Assembly (NCBI RefSeq): GCF_005116645.1
Contig: NZ_SWCM01000011.1
Coordinates: 1 to 64,000 of the forward strand
Length of the DNA: 64,000 nt
Source of the DNA: Desulfopila sp. IMCC35006
GTDB lineage: Bacteria > Desulfobacterota > Desulfobulbia > Desulfobulbales > Desulfocapsaceae
Direction of reading: 5' to 3'
Shown: one piece after another, positions 27,774-36,231 of the stretch
How positions within the stretch are numbered: position 1 is the first letter of the stretch
How the letters are laid out: every line of letters begins with the position of its first letter
The notes under the pieces: model-generated
Database searches by the model: none
Told to the model about the DNA's origin: nothing
What the model saw: the letters and a program-made list of their open reading frames with translations, nothing else
Position numbers and translations under genes: made by a program

Positions 27774-28181
27774 CTAAAACGGAACTTCCATGTCCGACGA
27801 TGGTGGGTTATCCCCATTATTTCCATGAACAGCCGAAGACGAGGCAGTTTCCTTATCAAAGTTTTTACCACCAAGCATTTCCATGCTCTTGGCAATAATC
27901 TCAGTGGTGTAACGAGTAATACCGTTCTCTTCCCACTTTCTGGTTTGCATCTTGCCCTCAATATAGACTTTCGAGCCTTTCTTGAGGTGATCTCCGCAAA
28001 TTTCGGCCAGTCCTTTCCAGGCAACAATTTTGTGCCAGTCTGTATGCTCCTGTTGTACTCCGTTTGCATCCTTCCACTTTTCAGTAGTAGCGATAGAAAA
28101 AGTTGCCACAGCAGCACCTTTTTGGGTGTAACGCATTTCGGGGTCATTGCCTAAATTGCCGATTACCATTGCTTTGTTCAT
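27774..28181 (-). CDS. ssb: Single-stranded DNA-binding protein
   Basis: 135 residues. OB-fold hallmarks MNKAMVIGNLGNDPEMRYT, WHKIVAWKGLAEIC, KGSKVYIEGKMQTRKW, and the acidic C-terminal tip DMEVPF that recruits partner proteins. The element-encoded copy probably protects transferred single strands. It is 26 bp after the RecB/Cas4-like gene, with AGGAG before the ATG. Confidence 0.95.
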   Translation of the reverse strand: MNKAMVIGNLGNDPEMRYTQKGAAVATFSIATTEKWKDANGVQQEHTDWHKIVAWKGLAEICGDHLKKGSKVYIEGKMQTRKWEENGITRYTTEIIAKSMEMLGGKNFDKETASSSAVHGNNGDNPPSSDMEVPF

Positions 28182-28207
28182 GATGTTCTCCTTTTTTGGT
28201 TGTTGGT

Positions 28208-29197
28208 TTATGCTGCTTTTTGTGTTTTTGGGATTGTCGTCTTGGCGGTTTTAATATCCAGGAATGAATACGAGCTTGATTCTTGAAATTCTTGCATCGT
28301 ATGACCCATGTCCGCCAAAAATGCTGATAAGCGTCCGGTGTCAGTATGTTGCCGTGAGCGAACTGCTTTAGAAAGGATGGTGTTGTTGACTTTGATTGCA
28401 TGTCCGGCTTGATTCACTATTGAAAGTAAATTGGCCTTCATGGGTTCAATCTTTTTGTCTAAGACCTTGCCATGTTCCTGCAAAGATCGTAATTCGGTGA
28501 CAAAGTCTTCCAGATCAGGAACCTCTTTGGCTGCAAATCGGGGACAGGTTGTCAAGTTATTACAATATCCACAGAGCAGGCTGGGGTCGGTTGGTGGATT
28601 TTTTGGGTGGCCGAGTATCATGAACTGATAATCTGTCCAAATGGATGCCGCCCTGTCTTTCAATCCTTTGTATAAATTCTCATCTGGCTTGTAGCCGTTG
28701 AAAAATCCGATATCACCGCTTCCTAAATCAATGGCCAGAACTGCACCTTTGATCGTGTAATCAGGAAATTGTTCTTTTAACGCCCCCATCTGCATGTACA
28801 GTTGGGATTCCCAGGAGCTATACGGCCCGTCAGGAATGGCGCTAACTGATTTGACTTCGAGTACGGCTTTGAGTTTCGGTGCGTTGAACACAAAATCGAT
28901 GTGGCACCTGATGGGAGTAGTACCGCTGGCAATAGCCTCAACCTGTCGGTCGAAATTAACATAACCGGCGGCGGTCATTGCGTTTGCGACAATATCCTCG
29001 GCCATGTGTCCTCTTTGGAAACGAAGTAATGTGGCCAGGTCATGTTCAGCGGGATGTAATCGGTCAAGAATTACTTTTCGTGGGCAATATCCAATATCAG
29101 ATGCGCCAAGGTAGCTGCTTCGATCTCCCAGGGTGGTCAGGGTGTGTTGTTTTGCAAATTTTTGTAACCCTGTGAGCAGTGTGTTTTTGATATCCAT
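28208..29197 (-). CDS. RecB/Cas4-like PD-(D/E)XK exonuclease
   Basis: 329 residues from the ATG at 29197 (GGAGG site). YCPRKVILDR near the N-terminus, a HIDFVFN strand, LEVKS (E-x-K) and a C-terminal GYCNNLTTCPRF together give the four-cysteine plus nuclease layout of Cas4/AddB-type Fe-S exonucleases. In this context it would resect DNA for the Rad52-like annealing protein encoded just upstream. Confidence 0.8.
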   Translation of the reverse strand: MDIKNTLLTGLQKFAKQHTLTTLGDRSSYLGASDIGYCPRKVILDRLHPAEHDLATLLRFQRGHMAEDIVANAMTAAGYVNFDRQVEAIASGTTPIRCHIDFVFNAPKLKAVLEVKSVSAIPDGPYSSWESQLYMQMGALKEQFPDYTIKGAVLAIDLGSGDIGFFNGYKPDENLYKGLKDRAASIWTDYQFMILGHPKNPPTDPSLLCGYCNNLTTCPRFAAKEVPDLEDFVTELRSLQEHGKVLDKKIEPMKANLLSIVNQAGHAIKVNNTILSKAVRSRQHTDTGRLSAFLADMGHTMQEFQESSSYSFLDIKTAKTTIPKTQKAA

Positions 29198-29227
29198 GAT
29201 GTTCCTCCTTAAAAATGAAAACTTTGC

Positions 29228-29270
29228 GGGAGAACACACGGATTTCCCTTGAGGGAAGAGTGTTGCTCCC
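29228..29270 (-). ncRNA. Leader hairpin 7 (before RecB-like gene)
   Basis: Stem GGGAGCAACAC/GTGTGTTCTCCC with an internal bulge, inner TTCCCT/AGGGAA. Preceded by CCCACCCAACGA. Confidence 0.7.
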
Positions 29271-29325
29271 TCGTTGGGTGGGTAAAACCGATGTAAACAG
29301 CTTGTGTTAGAGTCAGTCTAATGGG

Positions 29326-30063
29326 TTAATGGGTCGTCAGGTCTTTGTACCAGTTTTTCTGATCTTTATTCCATTTGAATCCTACCGCTTTTAATAACTC
29401 CTTCTTATCAAAGACTTTGCCCATTGCTATAATAATACTGTCTTGATGTTGGTACGTGATACCGTCAATCTTGGGCAGGGAAGCAGAATTGGTAAGTTCT
29501 GGAGGTAGAGCTGGTTGAGACTGAGCAGTTGGTGGTAATGTTGGTTGCGTCACTTCAGTTTTTGGTGGAAGAATTGGTTGAGATTGCGGGGTGCGTTTCG
29601 GTAAAGATTGTCTTGATGGCGCTTGTGGGCTGCGTGAATTGTAGACAGTCTCAAGTAAGCCACGATAGGAATCTTGTCCGATAGAGCAAAGGGAGAGACA
29701 TTTCTGAAGTGCGTCGGTAATTGCCCCTTTCTGAGCATCGCCAACATTGCCTTTCACTATATTCATCTGTCCTTTGTGTGATCCCTTGCAAAGCCATCCT
29801 TCGGTATCGGTTTTCAAAAATAACGTCACCTCTGCGACAACCTGATTGTCAAAAATCTCTTCCTTAACCAGTTCATAACGCCAGTTTTCCGGTCCTATGA
29901 TTTGATTGACTGCGTCAAATACATATTGCGGTCTATAGCCATAGCGAATTTGACCAATCACCTTTCCGTCCCTGTCCTTCATTTTAATTTCCTGCACAGC
30001 AGGACGGCCAAAACTTCTGATCAATTCGTTGATTTCGTTAATTTTTACTGTGAGTGTTGACAT
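29326..30063 (-). CDS. Rad52/Rad22-like single-strand annealing protein
   Basis: 245 residues. YRPQYVFDAVNQIIGPENWRYEL and VGDAQKGAITDALQKCLSLCSIG are Rad52-type DNA-binding core motifs (Sak-like). A Pro/Gln-rich linker of repeated QP(T/A)LPP units follows, and a small C-terminal domain ends FKWNKDQKNWYKD. Together with SSB and the RecB-like nuclease it forms a recombination module. AAGGAG precedes the ATG. Confidence 0.85.
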   Translation of the reverse strand: MSTLTVKINEINELIRSFGRPAVQEIKMKDRDGKVIGQIRYGYRPQYVFDAVNQIIGPENWRYELVKEEIFDNQVVAEVTLFLKTDTEGWLCKGSHKGQMNIVKGNVGDAQKGAITDALQKCLSLCSIGQDSYRGLLETVYNSRSPQAPSRQSLPKRTPQSQPILPPKTEVTQPTLPPTAQSQPALPPELTNSASLPKIDGITYQHQDSIIIAMGKVFDKKELLKAVGFKWNKDQKNWYKDLTTH

Positions 30064-30092
30064 GGTTGTTCTCCTTTAATCTTGTGGATTGT

Positions 30093-30136
30093 GGGAGAAG
30101 ACAACTATGCCCCGGAGGGAGAGTTGTTTTTCTCCC
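30093..30136 (-). ncRNA. Leader hairpin 8 (before Rad52-like gene)
   Basis: Stem GGGAGAA/TTCTCCC then ACAAC/GTTGT, inner CTCCC...GGGG. Preceded by CCAACCCCATCAA. This is the most upstream copy in the block. Confidence 0.75.
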
Positions 30137-30215
30137 GTTGATGGGGTTGGAGTGTTGCTCTATTGCTATGTGCTGCGGTGAATCAACGACAAAAGAAATC
30201 AACCGGATTTATCTA

Positions 30216-30253
30216 CAAAAAAGAGGTTCGCAAATGCGATTAAACTTTTCCTG
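30216..30253 (+). repeat. 38-bp leader repeat A with start-codon hairpin
   Basis: CAAAAAAGAGGT, hairpin TCGC-AAAT-GCGA, then TTAAACTTTTC. The loop AAAT plus following G gives an ATG 7 nt after GAGG, opening a 17-codon frame MRLNFSCMGFVRTDLSC (30235-30288). Copy B is at 30380-30417. Confidence 0.6.
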
Positions 30254-30379
30254 TATGGGATTTGTCCGGACGGATTTGTCTTGTTGATGAAAAAAAGGGG
30301 GTTGGGAAAGTTGACGAAGAGGACGATGAAATCAGAATAATTGTCGTCTTGTCAGGGGGAGGCCATATCCAAAATCATT

Positions 30380-30417
30380 CAAAAAAGAGGTGCACAAATG
30401 TGCTTAAACTTTTCTTG
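30380..30417 (+). repeat. 38-bp leader repeat B with start-codon hairpin
   Basis: Same as copy A except that the hairpin is GCAC-AAAT-GTGC: two base pairs are swapped on both sides. Its ATG at 30398 opens a 42-codon frame starting MCLNFSC, sharing M-x-LNFSC with copy A. It lies in the divergent region before the rightward transfer-like operon. Confidence 0.6.
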
Positions 30418-30517
30418 CAGAAATCATATAGCTGGTACAAAAATCACTGGGTCATTCATCGAAATATATCATAAAAAATATACCATGAAGCCTCAGTTAT
30501 TTTCCCGGAAGGGATTA

Positions 30518-30546
30518 CTTAATTAAATTAAGTGGAATTATATTCC
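30518..30546. promoter_or_regulatory. Palindromes upstream of transfer-like operon
   Basis: CTTAATTAAATTAAG (30518-30532) is a perfect 15-bp palindrome, and GGAAT...ATTCC follows directly. The AT-rich 30540-30700 stretch is a likely promoter region for the rightward operon starting at 30717. Confidence 0.4.
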
Positions 30547-30716
30547 AAATAAAAATCCTTTGTTGAAAGAAATCAAGAAAATAATTTTTCACGTTAAAAT
30601 CTGCAGAAAATTTCACTTTTTTCACATAAAAACTGAAGAAAAATGAAAATAATTCCTCAAAAAAGCATACATGGCCGGAAAGAGATAATAGGAGAGAAAA
30701 ATAACAGCCGGCAAAT

Positions 30717-31466
30717 ATGCAGACCCAATATAACGAAATCATCAATTCCTTCGTCGATAAATATGGCCTCAGCCGAGGTCAGGTTGTGGCCGAGATCGAG
30801 AGGACCTTTTCCACTATGCTGTCTCGCTGGTATGGGACAGGTACGGTTGTCCTGTTTGCTGACGACTACCTGCAGGCACTGCACTATGCCAAGCAGTCAG
30901 GTATTCCTTTGCAAAATCAACTTGATTTTGTCTCCGTGCGGGGCTGGAACACTATCCAGAGGGCACTTGACCGGAATTTTACCAAGATTGCCTGCCTGAA
31001 TGAAGTGACTCGTTATAAACAATTGGAACATGAGCTGCGATGGGGGGATATTATCCGTAAAAGCACTGATGGTTTCCTGGTGGAGATTGAGATTGAAAAA
31101 GGCCTGGCAATCATTGCCGAGTGTCCATTGAATCGTGTTGGGGTGCATGAACGGAATACGTTGGCCGTTGGCCAAAGACGAGCATTTCATCTGCGACGGG
31201 TTGACTCTGTAAAAATGCGCGGGATCACACGGGTCAAGGTGGTGGTTGATCGTGTTTCAAAGAATCTGGTGACTGCTTTGCTTAGAGAGCAGCTTGGCAC
31301 TGCCACAGAGATAACTCTGTATTGCGCCAAACGGTATGTCGGCCATAAGAGTTTTGTTGAAGCCAGCGGGTGTTTACCAAAACAGGTAATCTTGACTGTA
31401 TCCAGGGAATTGCATGAGCATATTCAGGTTACGGTAGAAAAGATCGCAGTGGGTAATAAATCTTGA
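30717..31466 (+). CDS. NusA-like protein at head of transfer-like operon
   Basis: 249 residues. The order resembles NusA: an N-terminal EIERTFSTMLSRWYG helix, a middle S1-like stretch (LRWGDIIRKSTDGFLVEIE), then RVKVVVDRVSKNLVTALLREQLG and a following KH-like strand set ending REPG-like segments. The similarity is structural impression, not a clear match, and polymerase binding is unproven. The start codon has no strong ribosome site. Its stop overlaps the TTG start of the coupling-protein gene. Confidence 0.4.
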   Translation: MQTQYNEIINSFVDKYGLSRGQVVAEIERTFSTMLSRWYGTGTVVLFADDYLQALHYAKQSGIPLQNQLDFVSVRGWNTIQRALDRNFTKIACLNEVTRYKQLEHELRWGDIIRKSTDGFLVEIEIEKGLAIIAECPLNRVGVHERNTLAVGQRRAFHLRRVDSVKMRGITRVKVVVDRVSKNLVTALLREQLGTATEITLYCAKRYVGHKSFVEASGCLPKQVILTVSRELHEHIQVTVEKIAVGNKS

Positions 31467-32851
31467 TCTGGAGAAAAAAACAACCCAAAGAGCCGTATAC
31501 CCAGATAGGCGATGGCTTTCACCTGGACCATCCAGACAAGATAATACCGCTTGGCTTCCCTGATAATGACCGCAAAGGGCATTTCTGGTGCTTCGGGACA
31601 ACCAGGGTGGGAAAGACCCGCACAATGGAAGGAATCATCGAGCAGGACATTCGCAAGGGGTATTCGGTGGTAGTCATCGACCCCAAGGGTGACAACGAAC
31701 TTTTCTCCAAAATAGTACAGGTGGCTTACAATACCGGCAGGCAGAAGGATTTAATACTGCTTACCCCGGTCTTTCCCCAATACAGTGCAGTTTTTAATCC
31801 ACTCTCGCATTACTATATGGTCGAGGAAATTGTGGCCCATATTACTGCCGGTGTTGCGGTAGGCAGGGAGCCTTATTTCTTCTCGGTTGCCTACGAAATC
31901 AGCCTGGTGGTGATACAAGCCCTTATCTTGCTGGCTGAAGCCAATAAGAGAAAACCGGATTTCAATCTCAACGATGTCAAAAACAATATCAGTCATGCTG
32001 ATCTGGAGAAGCTCAAAGAAAAAATCGAAGGTATTGACACCCCACAGGCCAGGCAGCTTGCTCTGAATTTACGAAGGATCATCGCTTCGACAGCCGATTA
32101 CCATTCCAAGGTTGCCTCTTCGCTGCGTGTGGCACTGACAGAATTAACCAGTGGCAATGTCGGACAGATTCTTGGCCAGGCCAACGAGAACCGTTTCATT
32201 AGCCGCCTGGAGCAAGACAAAGGCGTTATCCTGATTGTCCAACTGGGCTCTTTGCTCACCAAACGGGCGGCTTATACCGCTGGGAAGGTCATTGTTTCTA
32301 ATATTCAGGCTTTTGTCGGTCGCAGGTACTCTAGTGATAAAAAGATATTTCCGTCTCTGGCCCTACATATCGACGAGGCCCAATCTGTTCTCTATGACGG
32401 GATTGAGGAGCTCTTTGCCAAGGCCGGCGGCGCAGGTGTTTTTATCCACGGCTATTGCCAGTCCGTGAGCCAACTCTATGCCGAGATTGGCCAGGATCGA
32501 GCCAATACTATCCTGGATAACTGCAATACCAAATTGTTTATGCGGGTGCCGGATGCCAAGACCGCCACCTATATCTCAGACCATCTTGGAGAAAAACGGG
32601 TCTTTAGTCCAGTTATCTCTGTGGGTGGTGGGCTGGCTATCAGAGAGACCGAGGATGTACGGGTTAAGCACACCGAAGTGTTGAACCTGGCTCCCCGTCA
32701 GTTCTTCATGACTACCTATTCAGGAATTTATCGGGGAATCACAGCGGATGTTCCCTTGGCTAATCTCAAGGTGATCTTTCCCGAAATCAGGCCACAATGG
32801 GACGATTATCAGGAAGAACTATCAGGCGAAGAGGGGAGGGGGGACGGATGA
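31463..32851 (+). CDS. TraD/VirD4-like coupling ATPase
   Basis: 462 residues. Walker A GTTRVGKT at 45-52, VVIDPKGDNEL after strand 2, Walker B-like LHIDEAQSV at 301-309, and a C-terminal FMRVPDAKTATYISDHLGEK as in TraD/TraG coupling proteins. There is no N-terminal membrane pair, so it is a soluble-type coupling ATPase; the next gene supplies an N-terminal membrane helix. Starts with TTG overlapping the previous stop. It would deliver DNA to a mating-pair apparatus that is not in the window. Confidence 0.85.
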   Translation: MIWRKKQPKEPYTQIGDGFHLDHPDKIIPLGFPDNDRKGHFWCFGTTRVGKTRTMEGIIEQDIRKGYSVVVIDPKGDNELFSKIVQVAYNTGRQKDLILLTPVFPQYSAVFNPLSHYYMVEEIVAHITAGVAVGREPYFFSVAYEISLVVIQALILLAEANKRKPDFNLNDVKNNISHADLEKLKEKIEGIDTPQARQLALNLRRIIASTADYHSKVASSLRVALTELTSGNVGQILGQANENRFISRLEQDKGVILIVQLGSLLTKRAAYTAGKVIVSNIQAFVGRRYSSDKKIFPSLALHIDEAQSVLYDGIEELFAKAGGAGVFIHGYCQSVSQLYAEIGQDRANTILDNCNTKLFMRVPDAKTATYISDHLGEKRVFSPVISVGGGLAIRETEDVRVKHTEVLNLAPRQFFMTTYSGIYRGITADVPLANLKVIFPEIRPQWDDYQEELSGEEGRGDG

Positions 32852-34179
32852 CTGCTGTCCAGATCAATATCAGCCTTGGCCTGGGAATTTTGTTCTTTGT
32901 TGGAACAATATGGCTGCTTTTCGTCAGGTCAGAGAAAAAATCTGATGTAGTCAAAAAGGAAGTGCTGATACAAAAATTATCTCAGTTGTGGATTAAAAAC
33001 GGAGAGGTCAATATAGCTGATCTGGCACCACTCTGGCGGGATGAGCCTGTATTGGAAGCTATCGAAGAAGTAATCATCGAATTTCAGAATGCACGGATAC
33101 AGGAATTCTACCACAAACATATTCAACCATTACGCCATGCTGTCCAGCAACAGGCAGTTTGCCGTGATCTTTTGTTGTTGCTGGACACGGAAGGTGGGTG
33201 TCCATCTGTTGTCAATGTCAGTCGTGATGTAGAAGCCACCTGGGATTCCAACACCTATACCCTGCTTGGTCAAACAAACCTGATCAACCATTCCCTGAAT
33301 GTGGCTGAACAGGTTATCCGGCTGCTGCAGGAATCTGATACCGGCTATCTTATGCCGGACACCATCATTGCTGCCTTGTCCCATGATCTGGGGAAACTGC
33401 CATCCATCCGGGGGCATTTGTACAGCCTGGGCGAACATCCCTTAGCCGCTGGTCGGATTCTGGTCGGTCTTCAATCGTTCAGTGAACTTCACCAAAAAGA
33501 GCAAATCTTGCAGGCCGTAAAATTCCACCACAAACAGCCTCAAGAGCTACTTGGCAAGACTTTGAAACGGGCAGATCAACTTGCACGACAACAAGAGTTA
33601 GAGCAGGCACAGGAGCAACTTCAACCATTAGAAAAGCCTCCTGGGTGGCACAACGAAGCAAAGGCGCAAGACGGCATCTTTGATGAAAAACCAGAGACAA
33701 AAAAGAAGATGGCAGCCCCAAAGCTCATCAACTTGTCTTGGCTTAACACCCATGAATTACTGAAAGACATGCGGCCCTATATCAATAAATTAGAGGGGCG
33801 AAGGTTCCAGGCATTTTCCATGCCGAATGGTGTTGTCTATTTTATGCCAAAGATACTGGAGGTGATTGCCAAGAAACAGGCGGAAAAAGCGGGAGTGCTG
33901 GAAGTAGTCTCTATGGAAGATAAAGAAATGCGGGAGATATTGTTGTCCATCGTCCATCAACTTCGACAGGAGAATGTCATCGCCGGTGGCCTTTTGCATG
34001 ACAATTATTTTGGGGCATATTACACCGTAACCATGAAATCAGGTGGAACCATGAACGGCTACTACACGCCTTGTCATGCTGAGGCTTTTGATTCTATTGC
34101 CGCTATGGAAGATGCTAAATCCGGTATCCTCCTGGACCTGGTATCTGTTGAATCAGTTCACGGAGATAAACAGGCATGA
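32848..34179 (+). CDS. Membrane-anchored HD protein, candidate MobH-like relaxase
   Basis: 443 residues from the ATG at 32848 (ATGA overlap with the coupling gene). A single N-terminal membrane helix (INISLGLGILFFVGTIWLLF) is followed by an HD hydrolase core: H in NLINHSLNVAEQ, SHDLGK, and GEHPLAAGR. A C-terminal domain SWLNTHELLKDMRPYINKL ... YFMP looks like the wing found after the HD core in MobH/TraI_2 relaxases. The position right after a TraD-like gene supports a conjugation role. A regulatory HD phosphohydrolase is the alternative. Confidence 0.6.
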   Translation: MTAVQINISLGLGILFFVGTIWLLFVRSEKKSDVVKKEVLIQKLSQLWIKNGEVNIADLAPLWRDEPVLEAIEEVIIEFQNARIQEFYHKHIQPLRHAVQQQAVCRDLLLLLDTEGGCPSVVNVSRDVEATWDSNTYTLLGQTNLINHSLNVAEQVIRLLQESDTGYLMPDTIIAALSHDLGKLPSIRGHLYSLGEHPLAAGRILVGLQSFSELHQKEQILQAVKFHHKQPQELLGKTLKRADQLARQQELEQAQEQLQPLEKPPGWHNEAKAQDGIFDEKPETKKKMAAPKLINLSWLNTHELLKDMRPYINKLEGRRFQAFSMPNGVVYFMPKILEVIAKKQAEKAGVLEVVSMEDKEMREILLSIVHQLRQENVIAGGLLHDNYFGAYYTVTMKSGGTMNGYYTPCHAEAFDSIAAMEDAKSGILLDLVSVESVHGDKQA

Positions 34180-34967
34180 GCAACAGCATAAACAGTAGTG
34201 GCTTTAGTGGCTATAAGGGCGGTAGTTCCGGCAGTAGTAATAGCGGCAGCAGCAGTGGTGGTAGAGGCGGCTCATATAGCCCGAATGCCACATTTATCAA
34301 TACAGACAGCCGTCAATATGTAAAGCCGAGGAGCATTATTAATGTAATCTCGGATATTCAGCATTATTGCATGGCTGAAAAATTGGGTAAAGCATTACCC
34401 GCAGAGTTTTTGACTCTGGAAAATTCTCTGGGCTTTTTCGGTGTCGGGGCTAAAAGTGGTCTGACAGAAGGACTCTTTTTGCTCTTGCTTCTGCCAGCGG
34501 TTGAATTTTATCTGGTACCCTTTGTCTTGAAATCACCATGTTTGTTTTTAAAAACCATGTTCGGCTCTTTTCCTTTTCTGCCGGTCATCGCCAACACCTT
34601 CCTTTGCGCCTATATCAGTCAATATTTTGTTGGTGTTGTTACCCGCAAGGCCATCAATGCATTTTTCACCGGCAGGATGCTCGTGCTGGTGGTGAAAAGT
34701 TTCATCATTTATGTTTTCTATACCTTGCTTACCGGCTTGAGCACCCCGGAAAGGGTCTGGCAACTTGCTCAATATTCAAGCAAAAATGCCGAGGCAATCT
34801 ATTATGGCTATATGACTATGCTTCCCAATATCATGCCGATAGCCACTCGTTGTTCTCTATTTGTCCTGGTAGCCGCCATTTTTCCTTACGGGTCTGTCTT
34901 TTTAATGGATATGTGGCGGAGAAGTAAAATCAGACGCAACCATGCCAGGATTACTGGTAAATCTTAA
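34176..34967 (+). CDS. Gly/Ser-rich polytopic membrane protein
   Basis: 263 residues. Residues 5-35 are a low-complexity Ser/Gly tract. Four or five hydrophobic segments follow (GLFLLLLLPAVEFYLVPFVL; FPFLPVIANTFLCAYISQYF; MLVLVVKSFIIYVFYTLL; and one near the end). ATGA overlap with the HD gene. Probably a transfer-apparatus or coupling partner in the membrane; no family recognised. Confidence 0.65.
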   Translation: MSNSINSSGFSGYKGGSSGSSNSGSSSGGRGGSYSPNATFINTDSRQYVKPRSIINVISDIQHYCMAEKLGKALPAEFLTLENSLGFFGVGAKSGLTEGLFLLLLLPAVEFYLVPFVLKSPCLFLKTMFGSFPFLPVIANTFLCAYISQYFVGVVTRKAINAFFTGRMLVLVVKSFIIYVFYTLLTGLSTPERVWQLAQYSSKNAEAIYYGYMTMLPNIMPIATRCSLFVLVAAIFPYGSVFLMDMWRRSKIRRNHARITGKS

Positions 34968-35019
34968 AATCAATTAATCAAATCTATCAATATACAGGGA
35001 GAGTAAATTGGAGAAAAAA

Positions 35020-35391
35020 ATGAAGGAAACGTCGCATGAAAAAAGGAGATTAACTAAGGAAGAGATTTTGGAGAAAAAAATCTCCATGATCAAGGAGCGT
35101 GGCTCAAGAGTCATGAAAATCAACTCACCATTGGGCAGCATAATGTTCAATGTTCTGCGGCAATTCGACCAGGCGTATGCTCATTTCAAGGGGCAGTTGG
35201 GAGAGCCAGGAGGGATTTCCCATGAAGCAGGGGCTGAGCTCATGGATGAGGCGCGGAAGATAACCATGGCCTTCTCTGAGTTCACTGGTCAGTTGAGCAA
35301 GCAGGTCAGGTTCAAGTATTATGTGCCTCAGGAGCTACAGGAGATGCGGCAAGTTACCAACAGAAAGAAAGATGAACTCTCGACAAAGTGA
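35020..35391 (+). CDS. Small charged protein at end of transfer-like operon
   Basis: 123 residues from the ATG at 35020 (GGAG 7 nt upstream). A TTG at 35008 with GGGAGAG before it is equally possible. Helical and strongly charged, with KKDELSTK at the end. Unknown function; 40 bp after the membrane-protein gene in the same orientation. Confidence 0.6.
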   Translation: MKETSHEKRRLTKEEILEKKISMIKERGSRVMKINSPLGSIMFNVLRQFDQAYAHFKGQLGEPGGISHEAGAELMDEARKITMAFSEFTGQLSKQVRFKYYVPQELQEMRQVTNRKKDELSTK

Positions 35392-35532
35392 CTGTGTGAT
35401 GGGAGACTGGGTGTCATGATGGTTACCGGTCTCTCATCCTGACCCGTGCCGAACCGAACTTATATTTAAACTGCTATTGTGGATTTTCAATGAGGATTTT
35501 CCGGGATCTGACAATCGGGGCAATCGTTAATT

Positions 35533-35889
35533 TCAATGCACAACACGACCTCCATCGCCATAGACGCTGACATCCCAGATAAGACCACGCCAGCCGTCAA
35601 TAATGCCATCATCGCCGCATGTCGGGCAAATCCAGTGAATCCGATCATCCTCAGTAGAATGGACCTTCAACCTGCCAGTGCATGGTTTGTGGTTTGGGCG
35701 TCGCCAGCATTTGGGGGGGGCCCCGCTCACAAGGTCACGGTTTCGAGCAGTGGCATAGGTGATAATCTCGGCCAATTTCGCGACCTTTAATCTTAACTGA
35801 GGTGCACCTGGCCCTGTTTGTTCATCATTGAGCCAGTGTCGAATATCAATAACCCACATAAGTATCGCCGTTAATAATTCTTTGTTCAA
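35533..35889 (-). CDS. Zn-ribbon-like small protein
   Basis: 118 residues. The first 50 are helical. The C-terminal half has C-x8-C spacing in CWRRPNHKPCTGRLKV, then HWICPTCGDDGII and WRGLIWD, a probable zinc-binding ribbon of a kind seen in small element-borne proteins. It faces the transfer operon. Function unknown. Confidence 0.6.
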   Translation of the reverse strand: MNKELLTAILMWVIDIRHWLNDEQTGPGAPQLRLKVAKLAEIITYATARNRDLVSGAPPKCWRRPNHKPCTGRLKVHSTEDDRIHWICPTCGDDGIIDGWRGLIWDVSVYGDGGRVVH

Positions 35890-36231
35890 GTCTCAATATG
35901 GCCAAAGGCATTCCGTAGGATCAGCCATAACATACTTCAAAGCCTTATAAAGTGACAGAACGATCCCACCAAAATCACCTATGGAATCCCATTTTTTCCT
36001 GTGCCCCTCACCACTGAATCTCCACCTGACTTTTCTTCCCTGTTAATTTAAGGCTGGCTGAAGAGCATGCAAAACCGGGCGGAGGCACTCGGAAATGATG
36101 GTGACTGCAGCCTATAAGGTGACTGGAAATAATTTTAGATTTCTAAAAATAACAAAGTGCTCTGATAAAATTGTGGTAATCGGCCAGGAAATATATACAT
36201 GTCGGTTGATATGCCGAATGGAAAACAGTTA
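35890..36231. other. Gap at right edge of mobile region
   Basis: No gene, tRNA or attachment-site repeat found by eye. Sequence changes from element-type to core metabolic genes across this interval, so an element boundary is likely near here, but neither an integrase nor a duplicated end is visible. Confidence 0.35.
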
